Below are positions 24,307-35,338 of a DNA stretch of 64,000 nt, one piece after another. The DNA comes from Tolypocladium sp. Sup5 PDA-1. Lineage: Eukaryota; Ascomycota; Sordariomycetes; Hypocreales; Ophiocordycipitaceae. The notes under the pieces were generated by a model that ran no database searches, was not told the DNA's origin, and was given only the letters and a program-made list of their open reading frames with translations. Position numbers and translations under genes: made by a program. The stretch covers positions 62,001-126,000 of the forward strand of contig JPHH03000013.1 of the NCBI GenBank assembly GCA_000750105.3, written 5' to 3'. Within the stretch, counting starts at the first letter, position 1, and each line of letters starts with the position of its first letter.

Positions 24307-27289
24307 CTAGCCCCATACCGGCGCGTTCTTGTAGGCCGGCGAGTTGTAGCTGTGAAGGATACGATACTGTTGGCCCTGGCCATCGCTGTGTGGGCGAGAG
24401 CCTGTGCTTCGATCGCGAAAATGAGGCTGACGAAAAACGACAGGAGGCTGTCGGCTCGGGCCTCCGTAACTGTGCCGTACCTGCGGCTGCTTACCAGCCA
24501 GCGATGGATCCTGAGTTCTAATCTGCGACGGATGCCATTGAGAGCTGTGTCGCAAAAGAGCAGCTTCAGAAGAAGTCGACGATGACTGGGAAGACTTCTG
24601 CTGGCTAGAGCTTTTCACACTGCTATTTCTCATGCTTATTGGCGGCGGCAATTTGCTGCCGTGCAGGCTAGGCTGAGAAAGGGTCGGATAAGGAGGGATA
24701 GCGAGCGAGACTTTGAGGTCCGGTGCCGATGACCGAGACTTGAGAGCGTGCGTCTCCGAGGAATATGCTGGTGGCTTTCGGTTTGGCTTGGTCAGTGTCC
24801 TCCGAAGTCGCGATGAACGGGGTTCGTCGCCATTCACACTTGTCAAAATGTGCAAATCAGCTCCGTTGCAGGGCCCGGCGCCCGCGGCAGCATCCATGCG
24901 AGCGACTCCGGAGATAAAGTCATAGTCTTCCTCGCTGCGGCCTAGCATTCGCGACCCTGAGCCTACTGGCTTGCGCTTGATGGATACTCGAGGGGCGAGA
25001 TTCCATGGCGGCGCTGACTCTTGAGCTTGGGTGCGCGGAACGACCGGGAGAGACTGCCTTTGATGCTGCGACTCTTGGCGTGGGAGGGTTCTTTCCGACT
25101 GTGCTTCTCGAAACGAGTCCACATCTAGCGTCCTGGCGTCTGCAAGATCTAGACTTTCCACACTCATGATTGTCTTCAGGGTTTCCTGACTCGACTCGAC
25201 TCTGAGGGCGATCCGTTTCGACGCAGTCGGGAATAGCCCACTGTGCTCACGCAGCTTTTCTTCTATGTCAGAAGGAACCGCTGGAATCGTCTCATGAATA
25301 TCATGAGGCATGTATGCCGTGGGAAAACCCTGCCTCTTGGTGCTTCCGGCAAGAAGACGATGCAATTTCCCTTGCTTGCCCATGGTGCCGTTGTTGAGCC
25401 TTTCTGAGGTCTCTTGCAAGTGGCCAGCCTCAACATCGGCAGATCTGGTACGGGAGTGCTTAGACAAGACCCCAGACTCTGACGATTGGAGCTCGTGGTT
25501 CTTGCCGGCTCGCGTCGACAAACGCGACATAAATGCGAATGAAGCTCGAGACGATGAAGTAGACTGATTGCCCTTGCCAGGATGTGTGCCATTCTCAGGG
25601 GATGGCCGCGACGAGTCTCCCGCCTTGGGGCCAGCAGCCTCTGCATCGCGACGTTTCTTGGAGCCGGAACGGATTGATCGAAGTGAGAAATTGGAGCTGT
25701 AGCCACTGTCTGCTTGGGACAGAATCTTTCGTGAACTGGTGGATGACGAAGTCGAGGTCGAAACGAAGCCGCTGTCTGACCGAGCCATTGAACTTCCGGG
25801 GGGTTTGCCGGAAGACCGAAGCCCGTCGCTATTGTCTCGAAACTTGGCACTTGGGTCTTCCCTGACGTCCAGGACTTCCGGTGATAGATACTCTGCCTCG
25901 ATCCTTTCTTGTTCCAGCATGTTTTCACTGCTGTCTGGGCTGGTTTGACGGTCGGAGGTGGACCGGGAGTCAGTTGACTGGGGACTTGGCGTCGCAGTGA
26001 CTGTGCACTCCTCATTCGGGCCCAGCAACCAAGAGCTTTCTATATCGAGCTCGAAATTTTGGCCTGAAGTAGACTCGCTTGTAGCGCCGGACAAGACCGG
26101 AATCGCATCGTTGGCAAGAGGCTGCACGATGTTGACGGTGTGGTCAGAGCACAGCTTGTCGCTCAAGATGACACCTTCTGTCAGTGGCCATGCAGGCTCA
26201 TCGTGAGCGAAACGTTCCGGTTCAGAGTGGCGCGCAACCGGATTACCGATTTCGACCGCAGGACTTCGAACAGGCGAACCATTTGTGATACGCAACGTTC
26301 CAAACTTCATGCCTCCAAGCTGCCTGTAGTCCTCTTCACACGGCGTGACGGCGCGCTCCCGATTTTCGGATACGAGAGAGTACGATGGTAGAGAAAGGTG
26401 ACTATCAATCTGGTGCGTGGGCGAGTCGTAGCTGGGTTGGGTTGCGGGCGTTGCGTGATTGACCTGGATGCTCGGGAGTGTTGGCGATTGGGGGTCAACC
26501 CTCACCCCGCGGGTAGCTACTCCGGGTGTCTGAATGAGAGAGCGCCGGCGCATAGGTATGTACAGTGACGCATCTGAAGGATTCCGAGCAATTGGGCTGC
26601 TGACGGTTTCTGGCGGTCGAGGAGAAAGGCATGGAGCATCCGCGGATTGGGAGGTCTCAGACTTGGTATCGGCAGCGGCAGACTGGGTCGTTTGTAGGCA
26701 GTTCGGATCTACACTTGAGGGTCGTCGACTGCCAGACGGACGATTGTCCGACTGCGTCCACCCTTGCTGTTCTCGATAGCTATTTCCATGCACACTAATA
26801 TTGCAAGTTAGATCGGGCTTCCTCAAGGGTATGAAGGCATCACTGAGACACGAACCTATGAGTCCGACTTGGGGGCTGGACGCCGCCTCCGCTGTGGCGG
26901 ACCATGGAATTGGCCCTGCTGAGCCGGTCTTCCGTGGCCGAGCTTGAAACCCCGGTGCTTCTTCGCCCCCCTCTGTCATGCGATGGCGCCGGTACGACGA
27001 TGTTGGCACTTTGAACTCCAGACTCTCGCATCGAAAGCCGTCGGTCGGCTGCTGAGCTGTTGGCAGGGGCGTCTTCGAACTCGACGAGCGCATCTTGTGT
27101 TGGAGATGGAAACCTTTCAAGAGCAGGGCGCGAGCCGGCAAGATAGTTGTGAGAGTACCGCGTGCTGCTGGAGGCGGACAAGTCGCTCGGGCTCAGTAAG
27201 TCGGCTGCTGAAAGTCGGTTGCCTGGTCTGGGCTTGGACAGCCTCTGAGGAGTCTTTCGCGACGCCTCTGAAGAAGACGTATTGCCCAT
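24307..27289 (-). CDS. Serine-rich protein with N-myristoylation motif, function unknown
   Basis: Two exons (27289-26856 and 26794-24307; GT-AG intron of 61 nt) give 973 residues. The start MGNTSSS fits the N-myristoylation consensus (Gly2, Ser6), so membrane attachment is likely if processed. The body is largely disordered, rich in Ser, Pro and Arg, with many SP and RxxS sites. Blocks that look conserved in composition include VRHSGGGVQPP and the C-terminal QQYRILHSYNSPAYKNAPVWG, whose end (SPAYKNAPVW) is compact and aromatic. No catalytic domain is recognised. Myristoylation plus many phospho-sites suggests a membrane-peripheral adaptor; this is inference. The first ATG of the frame is used; the frame upstream has no other Met close by. 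Confidence 0.8.
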
Positions 27290-30010
27290 CACAGCGGTAT
27301 CGCCACCGCTATTGCGTAGAGGCGCGAGAGACGGCGACGATGGCGGAACTGACCAGGAGGGAGCTCTGGCGGATGGACATGAGAGCTCCCATCGGTGGTG
27401 GCAAGGAGCGGTGTTAGTCGGACATGGGAACGGGAGCTGGAGCTGAGCTGTGCCTATGCGTTCCTCCCTGGCATCCTGTCTGGCGTTTGATTGCCGCTGG
27501 GAGTCTGGGACGACACACCGACCGATGCGAAACGGGAGAGGACGTCGGATAAAAGAAGGTGAGGTTACGGTGAGGTCGGGAGACGTACGGAGGAGGGATG
27601 GGAGTGAGGTGGGAGGGGAAGGAGGTGACGAGGAAGGTGCAAGGAAGCAAGGCTGCCTGGGTGTGGCACCGACTTATTATTATTACAGCCTTCAACCTTT
27701 CGGGTGTCATTTGCCATGACCGCTCTCTTCCTTCACGCACCCGTGTTGCCCGCTGTTTTAAAAAGGCACATCCAACCCATCCAACCCGAAGAGGGGGGCG
27801 ACATTCGGTTCGAAATCGGCCTAGCCGACGAGGCAAGCAGCCACTGCCGAACCGTCCAAAGCAAGGCACAGCCATGGCCAGGCGCCGTCGACAACCAGGT
27901 TCTGCAGCCTCCAGCCTCCACTGCCCTCCACTCTGCCCTCCAGGGCTCAGCATGGCGTTGGTGGAGCGGCCCAGCTGGACCGGCATTGCTCACCCCATGA
28001 TCCAATCGTCTCAGACGTCAGACCCCAAAGCCTGACGGCATATGCAAGTTGGAGCGTGTTGGAGCTGCACAGGCCACGTCCAGGCCAAGCACCACGGCCG
28101 CCTGCTCCTACGCGTCCGTTTGATTGGCAATGACGGGTCCCTCTGCGCTCTTCTATCGCGAGCTCGGTGCCCTGCGGATGAGACATCAAACGCCGTGGCC
28201 ACGGTCCTGGCCACGGTCATGGCCTTGGCTGAATTTCCCCGCGACAGCGACATGGACAGGGGGTCGACTGGGCACCCGCCGTCTTCTGAACGCAATCTGT
28301 CCAGCCAGGTTCGCACGACATGACAGCTCCGCGATCCCTGCGGCCAGTCCCCACGGGATGACGAACCGTTTGTTGCTCCTCCGTCATTCTCTTCCTCCTC
28401 TGTCATGCCCCTGAGTCGAAAACGAACGAAGATGGGCAAACGATGCACCCTCCGACCGCTCATCTCGGGCCCGAATACGATTGGTGCTAGAATGGCGAGA
28501 CAACTCTAAATAGCAGGTGAAACTCTGCATCGTCATGGACCGACCGGCGACCGTTTCCACGCCCCTGCTCTCCACTGCCGATTGCACGAAGGCGCTCTAC
28601 CCCACGGTCTCTGCGGAATATTATAACGGGAGATCAATATGCGTTGTCAGACACTTGAGAGCGTCCTTGCTGTAGGTAAATGACACACGCGTCAATGCAC
28701 CACCACCCCAGGCCTTCGTATGCAGCCGAACCTGGAATCCTGGATAATACCGTGCGCTCAACCCAGGTTTTCCAGCTTCCCCAGATTCCCTTCCAAGCAA
28801 TCGCCTGGTTGCCTCCTCTAACACCAATCATCGTTTTCTTCAGCAGTTGGTGCGCCACACCTCCTCTGAGTTCGTCGTATTCCTCCTCAGCCACCCTGGC
28901 TGTGTTTTGTGATGGTGTCTGGCCGATTGCAAGTCGGCGCCACACATCACGATCGATCAGTCATCATCGATGGGTTCGATCGGTGAGCTGGACAACCGGT
29001 TACCGGACATCCCACCTCCATTTCTAGTAGGGCAGATCAGTTTCAGACTCTGCGAGAGGCCTTTTCGCGACGAAAATAGAGTCAGGACATGGTGCTTGTG
29101 ACAAAAAGGAGCTGGTGGGCGAGTCAAACGCCAGCTGCTTTTTGAGTTCGGCTGAGGATACGCTTGTTGCGACTGAACCTTCGACAGTTGGCGGTCGCAT
29201 TGAGCGGCGCCACTCGACTCGGGCTTGACGGCACTCGGAAGTCAGTCATGCGACAGCGCTGCTGATTACCCCTTACAGGTGGAACGATCTCTGTCGATCA
29301 ACCTCGGGTAAGACCGCGAGATGAGGAACTCGAGACAGATCGAACTCTCTCTACTGTCTCCAGAGACTCCAACACAATTGCTTGCTAATGGCCATTATGC
29401 CGTTGGCTGCGGTTTGATGCGCCCGCAGCTCGACCTTCCCGACAAACCGTCAGCTACTTTCGCTGTTACGGACCAGCCGAGGCAAAGGATCTTGAGCTCT
29501 CATAACTGGATCGCCAGAGCGTGTCTAGGTATGACGTCGAACTGACAGGCCAAACCTGCGTAGACCCCTGACGGACGCACAACCGACGGCATGTCCCAAC
29601 ATCGCACCACCGGGCATAGGGCACGCGTGAAACAGCAATCGACTACTAGACTCGTCATGATCTTCAACCCTAATCAACACATTTGCAAATTCAGCACACA
29701 AATATTCAATCAACATTTCTGCCAACGTTGCATCACGGCATGTGCAACGATACTTGACCGAGCGGCGGTTTGAGCACCTACTCCGTACTGCCCCCGGTCC
29801 TAGAGGTGTGCTTTGGCTTTACTCTACGGAGTACGAATACACTTGGCGTCTCAATGACAAGTGCTTCGCCTATTCCCTCACGGACCACAATCACATCGAA
29901 TGGGCGAACCAATATCGGTTCACAAGGACAAATGACTGCAATTTTGACCTCCTCACGGTTCGCGATGATGCAATGCATTTCAGAACGCAGTGCATGTGAG
30001 ATAATGTACC

Positions 30011-30060
30011 GGGCGTTTTTCTTTGTTTTTCTTTGTTTTTCTTTGTTTTTCTTTGTTTTT
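30011..30060 (+). repeat. Decamer array with phased T-tracts
   Basis: Four perfect copies of CTTTGTTTTT (30021-30060) are preceded by a partial copy ending in TTTTT. T5 tracts recur every 10 bp, close to one helical turn, which is the classic arrangement for intrinsically curved DNA. Confidence 0.9.
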
Positions 30061-30228
30061 GGGAAGAGCATGTCTGTGCTCTGACTAGGACCAAGGGTCA
30101 TAGCTATAAGAGGTCAGAGAGTCGGCTCACAATTCTTGCTGGTCCTTTGAGTCTTCCGCCGAACGACTCTCGAATATTTGACCTTGCTTGACGGTAATAT
30201 CTTCCAAGTTTCGGACAAGACCGCCGCC

Positions 30229-30774
30229 ATGTCTGCCAACAACAAACCAGATGCCACAGCCTCCGCCCAAGCGACTTCAAAACGAAATGCCACCCTCCGA
30301 GCCTCTCGTCACCAATCGTAGAACAGATGCACCCAACACAATCCCTCGGTCAAGGCCAGCAAAGACAACCTCCCCGAGTCCCACGCCCAAGCCTACCGCC
30401 TGGCACGGCTCCCTCCAGCAGAGCCTTTCGACCAGACCTAGTCGGAGAGGCTGCCGACCAATGCCTCACTCCTCCTTGCCGCCCAGGCTGGCCGCCTCAG
30501 ACTCGTTGCCGGAAGCCACGTCGTCGGACGTCCAATTGGGACACTGCCAACCAGGCGAGGATATGATGGTCAGGAGCGGCACGGCGGCAGGAGGGTAAAG
30601 GACAGTACCGGGTCGGAAATCATTGGGATGAACCCTTCGGGGCCGATCCATCATTATGGATTCGATCGGGAGCATGAGACTGACTGCCGCGAAAAGTCGA
30701 GAGTTCTCATGGGCCGTCCGGGCGCGGCTGATGAACCACCGGTCTGTGGAGGAAGTGGCCAGGGAGCTTTTTAA
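30229..30774 (+). pseudogene. Possible decayed small gene with two in-frame TAG codons
   Basis: An ATG in a good context (CCGCCATGTC) opens a frame that runs 30 codons, then TAG (30319-30321), 39 codons, TAG (30439-30441), then 110 codons to TAA at 30772-30774. The translated text is protein-like in composition but matches nothing I know. No convincing intron removes both stops. It may equally be chance open DNA. Confidence 0.2.
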
Positions 30775-30881
30775 GCGCACTGTGAGTGCTGGCATTTTCG
30801 ATGCTGTTTTGCATCGAGTACACACGTCGAACACGTTTGTGTTTACTTGCTCCTCGCCAACAACCACCGCGCATCCCATAC

Positions 30882-31246
30882 TCACTCCCCAATCACATAC
30901 GTACACCCCTGAGGCCCCATCCAAACCTCATGTACCCTCCCCGCGTCGACGTCCACCCGCGAGCCCACGCCGTACGTGACCTTTTCGCGGTCCGCCTCGT
31001 CGGGGTACCACAGCGTCATCTCGCCCGCGAGGACCAGGTGCGTTGTCAGGCCGGCGTGCGAGTGCGGCGCGTAGTGGTAGTTGCTGCGTCGAACACAAGC
31101 AAGTCAGTCCCAGGCCATTCTCCTTTAGTTTCTGTGTTTCGTCTTTGGCAGGGTGTCGTGACATGGATGACTTACGGCCCGTCGCTCCAGGTAAAGACCT
31201 GGTCGAAGCCCCAGGACCGGACCTGCGCCTCGTGTTGCCTGCCCAT
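30882..31246 (-). CDS. Small single-domain cupin protein
   Basis: Two exons (31246-31176 and 31083-30882) with a 92-nt GT-AG intron (donor GTAAGT) give 90 residues; exon lengths 71 and 202 sum to whole codons. The joined protein begins MGRQHEAQVRSWGFDQVFTW. Across the splice it reads NYHYAPHSHAGLTTHLVLAGEM, best described as YAPHSHAGLTTHLVLAGEM. This gives the cupin metal motif H-x-H with a following Glu, and VDAGRVHEVW supplies the second-motif His. Length is about one beta-barrel. Cupins of this size act as small dioxygenases, isomerases or binding proteins; the activity here is unknown. The gene is easily missed because each exon alone is short and the first is only 71 nt. Confidence 0.8.
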
Positions 31247-32593
31247 TGCGCGTATTCTCCGATTTTATGAGGCCCGGTACGTAGCAGGATTGGGGTATGC
31301 GAGAAACAAGAGGGTTTGGAAGTGTGCTGGGTGAAAGATGGAAGAATGGACGGCTGTTGAGGTGACCAGCGCATGACCTCATACCGACGGCCCCACTCAC
31401 GGCGTGGCCCCACCCGCCCCGTGCCGCCCGCCGGCGTCGCGGGAAGCTTCTTGGCACCTGCCACGCCGTTGGGAGACGAGGACTTCGCAACCTCGCCGGA
31501 GGCCCAATGATGAAGACGAGCCGCGACGTGCGAGGGCTTGATACGCCCCGAATCCGGACCATGGCCAATCAACCCGTCATGCTCTCCTCGCTATCCAATC
31601 GGTGGCCCCAAGCACGAAGGCACCAGCTGGTCGTACGCCCCAAGCCACCAGCACAAAACACCACGGCTCCCCCATCTCGTCACCCGGTCCCCCCTGCGAG
31701 CCTTGAAAGCGCGAGTCGAGTCTCCAGTGGCCCCAGCCCGCGCCACGCAGCAAACAGCCCAGGCATCTCAGCCCTGTGGCCTCCCGTCCGGCCCACGCCA
31801 ATCACCATCCCCGTGCTCATCCTCCCCCTTTCCCGCCCTGGCAAAGACAGACACTCGCGTGCTGGGCTGGGCTGGCTGCTCCACGCTGCCCATCAATGCA
31901 ATGACGGGCATGCGTCCCACATGTGCAGCGCCCGTCTGTACTCGTAGGGCTGTGCTTCGCTGCAGCTACCCACTAGTGCCGGGCCTGGTCCCCCATACCC
32001 TGGCCAACGAGACGACCCTGTCGCGACTCCAGCAGCGCATTGGCACCGCGCTGCGGAGTGAGGCTGCAGACGCTTCGCTGCTGACCCGCCGGAGCCCTTG
32101 GTGCTGACATATTCGTCCACAGCTTGGGCCGGACGTGGATTCTCTCCCTCTTTTCCTGTGCGTCTTCGTCCTTGGTCATCTGGTCGCAGAGCTGTGATTG
32201 CGAGCGTCTCATCGTGCCCTGATCTTCGTCACCATCTGGTCCCTCCCAAGCCGCATGTCTCGCACAAGCCGTCTCTGCGGCTGACGTTGCCACCAAGTCC
32301 GCCCCCGATGTCCGCCTCTGCGAAGCATTGAACCGGCCTTTCCCTCCATCCGCAACCGCCCAGAGCACCCAGTCGCCATGTCTCTGTGGTGCGGGCTCTT
32401 CGTACGGCTCCTCGATATCCCCTCCCGCTGGTCGATGTGCGTTCGTCGACGGAACGGCCAGAGCTAACAGTCACTTCCATCGCAGCGTCGCAGTCGCGCC
32501 CCCGGCGACAAGGCACACGACGTGCCTCGCCGAGCGCGCACCCTCTCCATCTTCGGCAACTCGAACCCTCACTCGCTCCGGGCCCTGCGGCGC
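31247..32593. other. Intergenic region and PLC leader
   Basis: This is 1.35 kb between divergent genes (cupin minus, PLC plus). The reading frame of PLC is open upstream of 32594 back to an acceptor candidate at 32484-32486. An ATG at 32378 (MSLWCGLFVRLL) could be the true first exon if a 42-nt intron 32445-32486 is real. Confidence 0.4.
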
Positions 32594-35338
32594 ATGGTCG
32601 GCGTCACCGCGTTCACGAACCCCAACGATGAGTCCTCGAGCGAGGGCTCTACCGGCTCCTCCAAAACCCCCGAAGTCGACATCCACATGAGCACCGATAT
32701 GCGCGAGGCGCTCGAGCGCGTGTATAACGAATTGCGAGGCACCGACTCGCTCCTGTCGAAGGACAAGTTCTGCAAGTTCCTGAAGGAAGTCCAGGGCGAA
32801 TCTACCGTCGATCTCGACCGGGACAGGTACACCTGCGGCGAGTTCCTCTACGTCTGGCTCAAGCAGTACGGCACAGACGCCGTTGCGCCGCCTCCCGAGA
32901 AGGATTTATCCAAGCCTCTCACGAATTACTTCATCAACAGCAGCCACAACACGTACCTGGATGGGCATCAATGGGCTTCCACGAGCAGACCGGAAGCCTA
33001 CAAAACCGTTCGTTCTTCCCCTTCCCTGCGCAGCATTGCGCTCCCTGGCTGACCCGAACACACCCCATAGGCCCTTTCAAGAGGATGCCGCTGCATTGAA
33101 ATTGACGTCTGGAATGGCGATGCGGTTCCCTCGAGAGGCAGGTCAAAGTCTCCGCACGGCGAGCATGGCCGCGGCCTCTCGGGAAGCTCTCTACCGACCG
33201 CGGCCCTGAACATCGTCGACACCATGGAGGACACGTACGAGACGGCCAGGTCGTACCTCGGCGACAAGCCTGCGGCGCACTCTCGAAGCCCCAGCTCCAA
33301 CAGCCGCGCCATGGCCGAAGATGTGTCCCCAAGGTCCAGCGTCCAATTTGCTGCTGCCGCTGCTGCAGACCCCCACGAATCCTACGACAGGCTTGATATC
33401 GCGCGTGGTACGGCGCGTGCTCGCGCTCGACAGCTCATGCCGCCAGGCGAGCCCATCGTTACCCACGGCTGGACGTTGACCGTTCCCTGCGGTTTCCGCG
33501 AGGTCTGTGAGGCGATCAAGGAGTCCGCCTTTGTGGACAATGAACTCCCAATCATCATCAGCCTCGAGGTCCACGCCGACTTGGAGCAGCAGGAAGTCAT
33601 GGTCAAGATCATGAGGGAGGTATGGCAAGACCTGCTAGTCAGCGAGCCTTATGAAGGCTGCGACCCGAGATTTCGAGTCCCCACGCTCGATGCGCTCCGG
33701 AACAAGATTCTCGTCAAGGTCAAGAGGGCAACGGCAAAGATGATTGCGACCCGGAGCACGACTGACCTGCCCATGCACGTCGCGGCGGACGATGATGCGT
33801 CACTCTCGGACGACGAGCGACCGCCTGCACCTCCCTGTCGCTCCCCAAGACTTGACAAGGCGTCCTCAGCGCCTACGGGAGCACAGGAAAAGAACGCCAA
33901 GGTCCGCATCTGCCAGAGCCTTGCCGAGCTCGCCGTATATACGCGTAGCGAGCGCTTCGAGAGCCTGGAAACACCCCAGGCCAAGAAGCCGACGCACATA
34001 TTCTCCATTAGCGAGAACAGAATCCTGGAACTGTACCAGAAGCACCACCGGGAGGTGTTTATGCACAACAAGAACTACTTCATGAGGGCGTTCCCGAACG
34101 TTCGCCGAATCGACAGCTCCAACCCCGACCCGAGCCTGTTCTGGCGAAAGGGCGTCCAGATGGTTGCCATGAACTGGCAGAACTTGGACGAGGGCATGAT
34201 GCTCAACGAGGGCATGTTCGCGGATGAGAAAGGCTGGGTCTTGAAGCCCCCGGGATACCAGAGCTCTGACAAGACGAGCGACACGCAGGATCTCGCCGCG
34301 CCCGGGTGCACCATGGACCTCAGCATCACCGTCTTCGCTGGCCACAACCTGCCTACCAAGAGCACCGACGACGACGCCGAAAACGCACGCAGCGGGAGCA
34401 CAATCCGGCCTGTCGTCAAAGTCGAGCTGCACATCGAGAAGCCGGGCGGCGCGGACAAGGACGGCGCGAAGGCCGAATGCCCGTACAAGCAGCGAACAGA
34501 TGCGAAAAAATCGAGCAACCCCAATTTCGGAGTTACTGGGAAAGCGCTGCAGTTCCGCAGCATACACAAGGTGGTGGGGGAGCTCAGCTTCGTAAGGTGA
34601 GTTGTCATTTTCTACGTGACGGTCAACCGGGATCCCATTTGCTGGACGCCTGCGGAGCCAACAACCTGGCTGAAGAAAGGATCGCCCAACCTCGAGTCCG
34701 CATCTTCATGCGGTGACAGCCATGCGGCTGCGCTGTTTTCATTAGTTGAAATGTGACTGTTCTCGCGCGCTTTGCGGTCGGGCGTTGCATCCAGCAGCGC
34801 GGTGTTGGCGACGAACTCCCAAAGGTTCGTCCCAGCCGTGTGGCACTTCGGGCTTGGCTCCGACGCCGACGACGACGCCGATTGAAGCTGTCGATGGCAC
34901 CTTTTTCAGCCAACCAAGGGTCCTTGCCAGCCTGGCACGTCGGTATCCCTATCGAGTTGCAGGCGGGCCAATGGCAGTCGAACAATAGCGCTTTCCTGAA
35001 GTCAGGGCATGGAACTACGTACCCGGCGCAACCTCGCGACCACCCGGCTTCACGCCGGCATTTGGAGAAGGCTGAATAGAGTTGCCCGCACACGGCGCCC
35101 AGCGGTGGAGACCCTTACTTGCTGTGCACACCTGACTGACGTGTTTCTTCCTTTGCGCAGGTTCAAAATCGAAGACGAATCGCGAACGGGAATCGTCAGC
35201 TCCCCACTGCTCGCGTGGGCATGCATCCGGCTCGACCGCCTTCGGCCGGGCTACCGTTTCGTCCGGCTCATGGACATGAAGGGTAACCCGGTCCCGGGCG
35301 GCAAGCTCCTCGTCAAGGTTTCGAAGACGATGCGTTGA
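32594..35338 (+). CDS. PLC1: Phosphoinositide-specific phospholipase C, delta type
   Basis: Exons 32594-33007, 33071-34596 and 35161-35338 give at least 705 residues; the start is uncertain and may lie in an upstream exon at 32378. Order of domains: an EF-hand-like helical region (SLLSKDKFCKFLKEVQGE); the X half-barrel with KPLTNYFINSSHNTYLDGHQ, whose His is catalytic, and CRCIEIDVWNGD plus EPIVTHGWTLT with the second His; a linker; the Y half-barrel (SISENRILELYQKHHREVF, FMRAFPNVRRIDSSNP, WRKGVQMVAMNWQ); and a C2 domain starting LSITVFAGHNLP and ending GGKLLVKVSKTMR. It hydrolyses PI(4,5)P2 to IP3 and diacylglycerol at the plasma membrane in a calcium-dependent way. The last intron (34597-35160, 564 nt) is about ten times the local norm. 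Confidence 0.93.

Larger units (their letters stand above)
27290..30881. other. 3.6 kb intergenic region
   Basis: The left part is the promoter of the serine-rich gene. The remainder has two nonamer copies (29779-29787, 29825-29833), a phased T-tract array at 30011-30060 and a doubtful interrupted reading frame at 30229-30774. No other gene was supported. Confidence 0.45.

Noticed and set aside
28634..28945. 103-codon minus-strand frame with protein-like text (GVRGGNQAIAWKGIWGSWKTW) and an acceptor-like site
   Set aside because: It has a stop codon a few codons upstream, no in-frame ATG and no donor that joins it to another exon.
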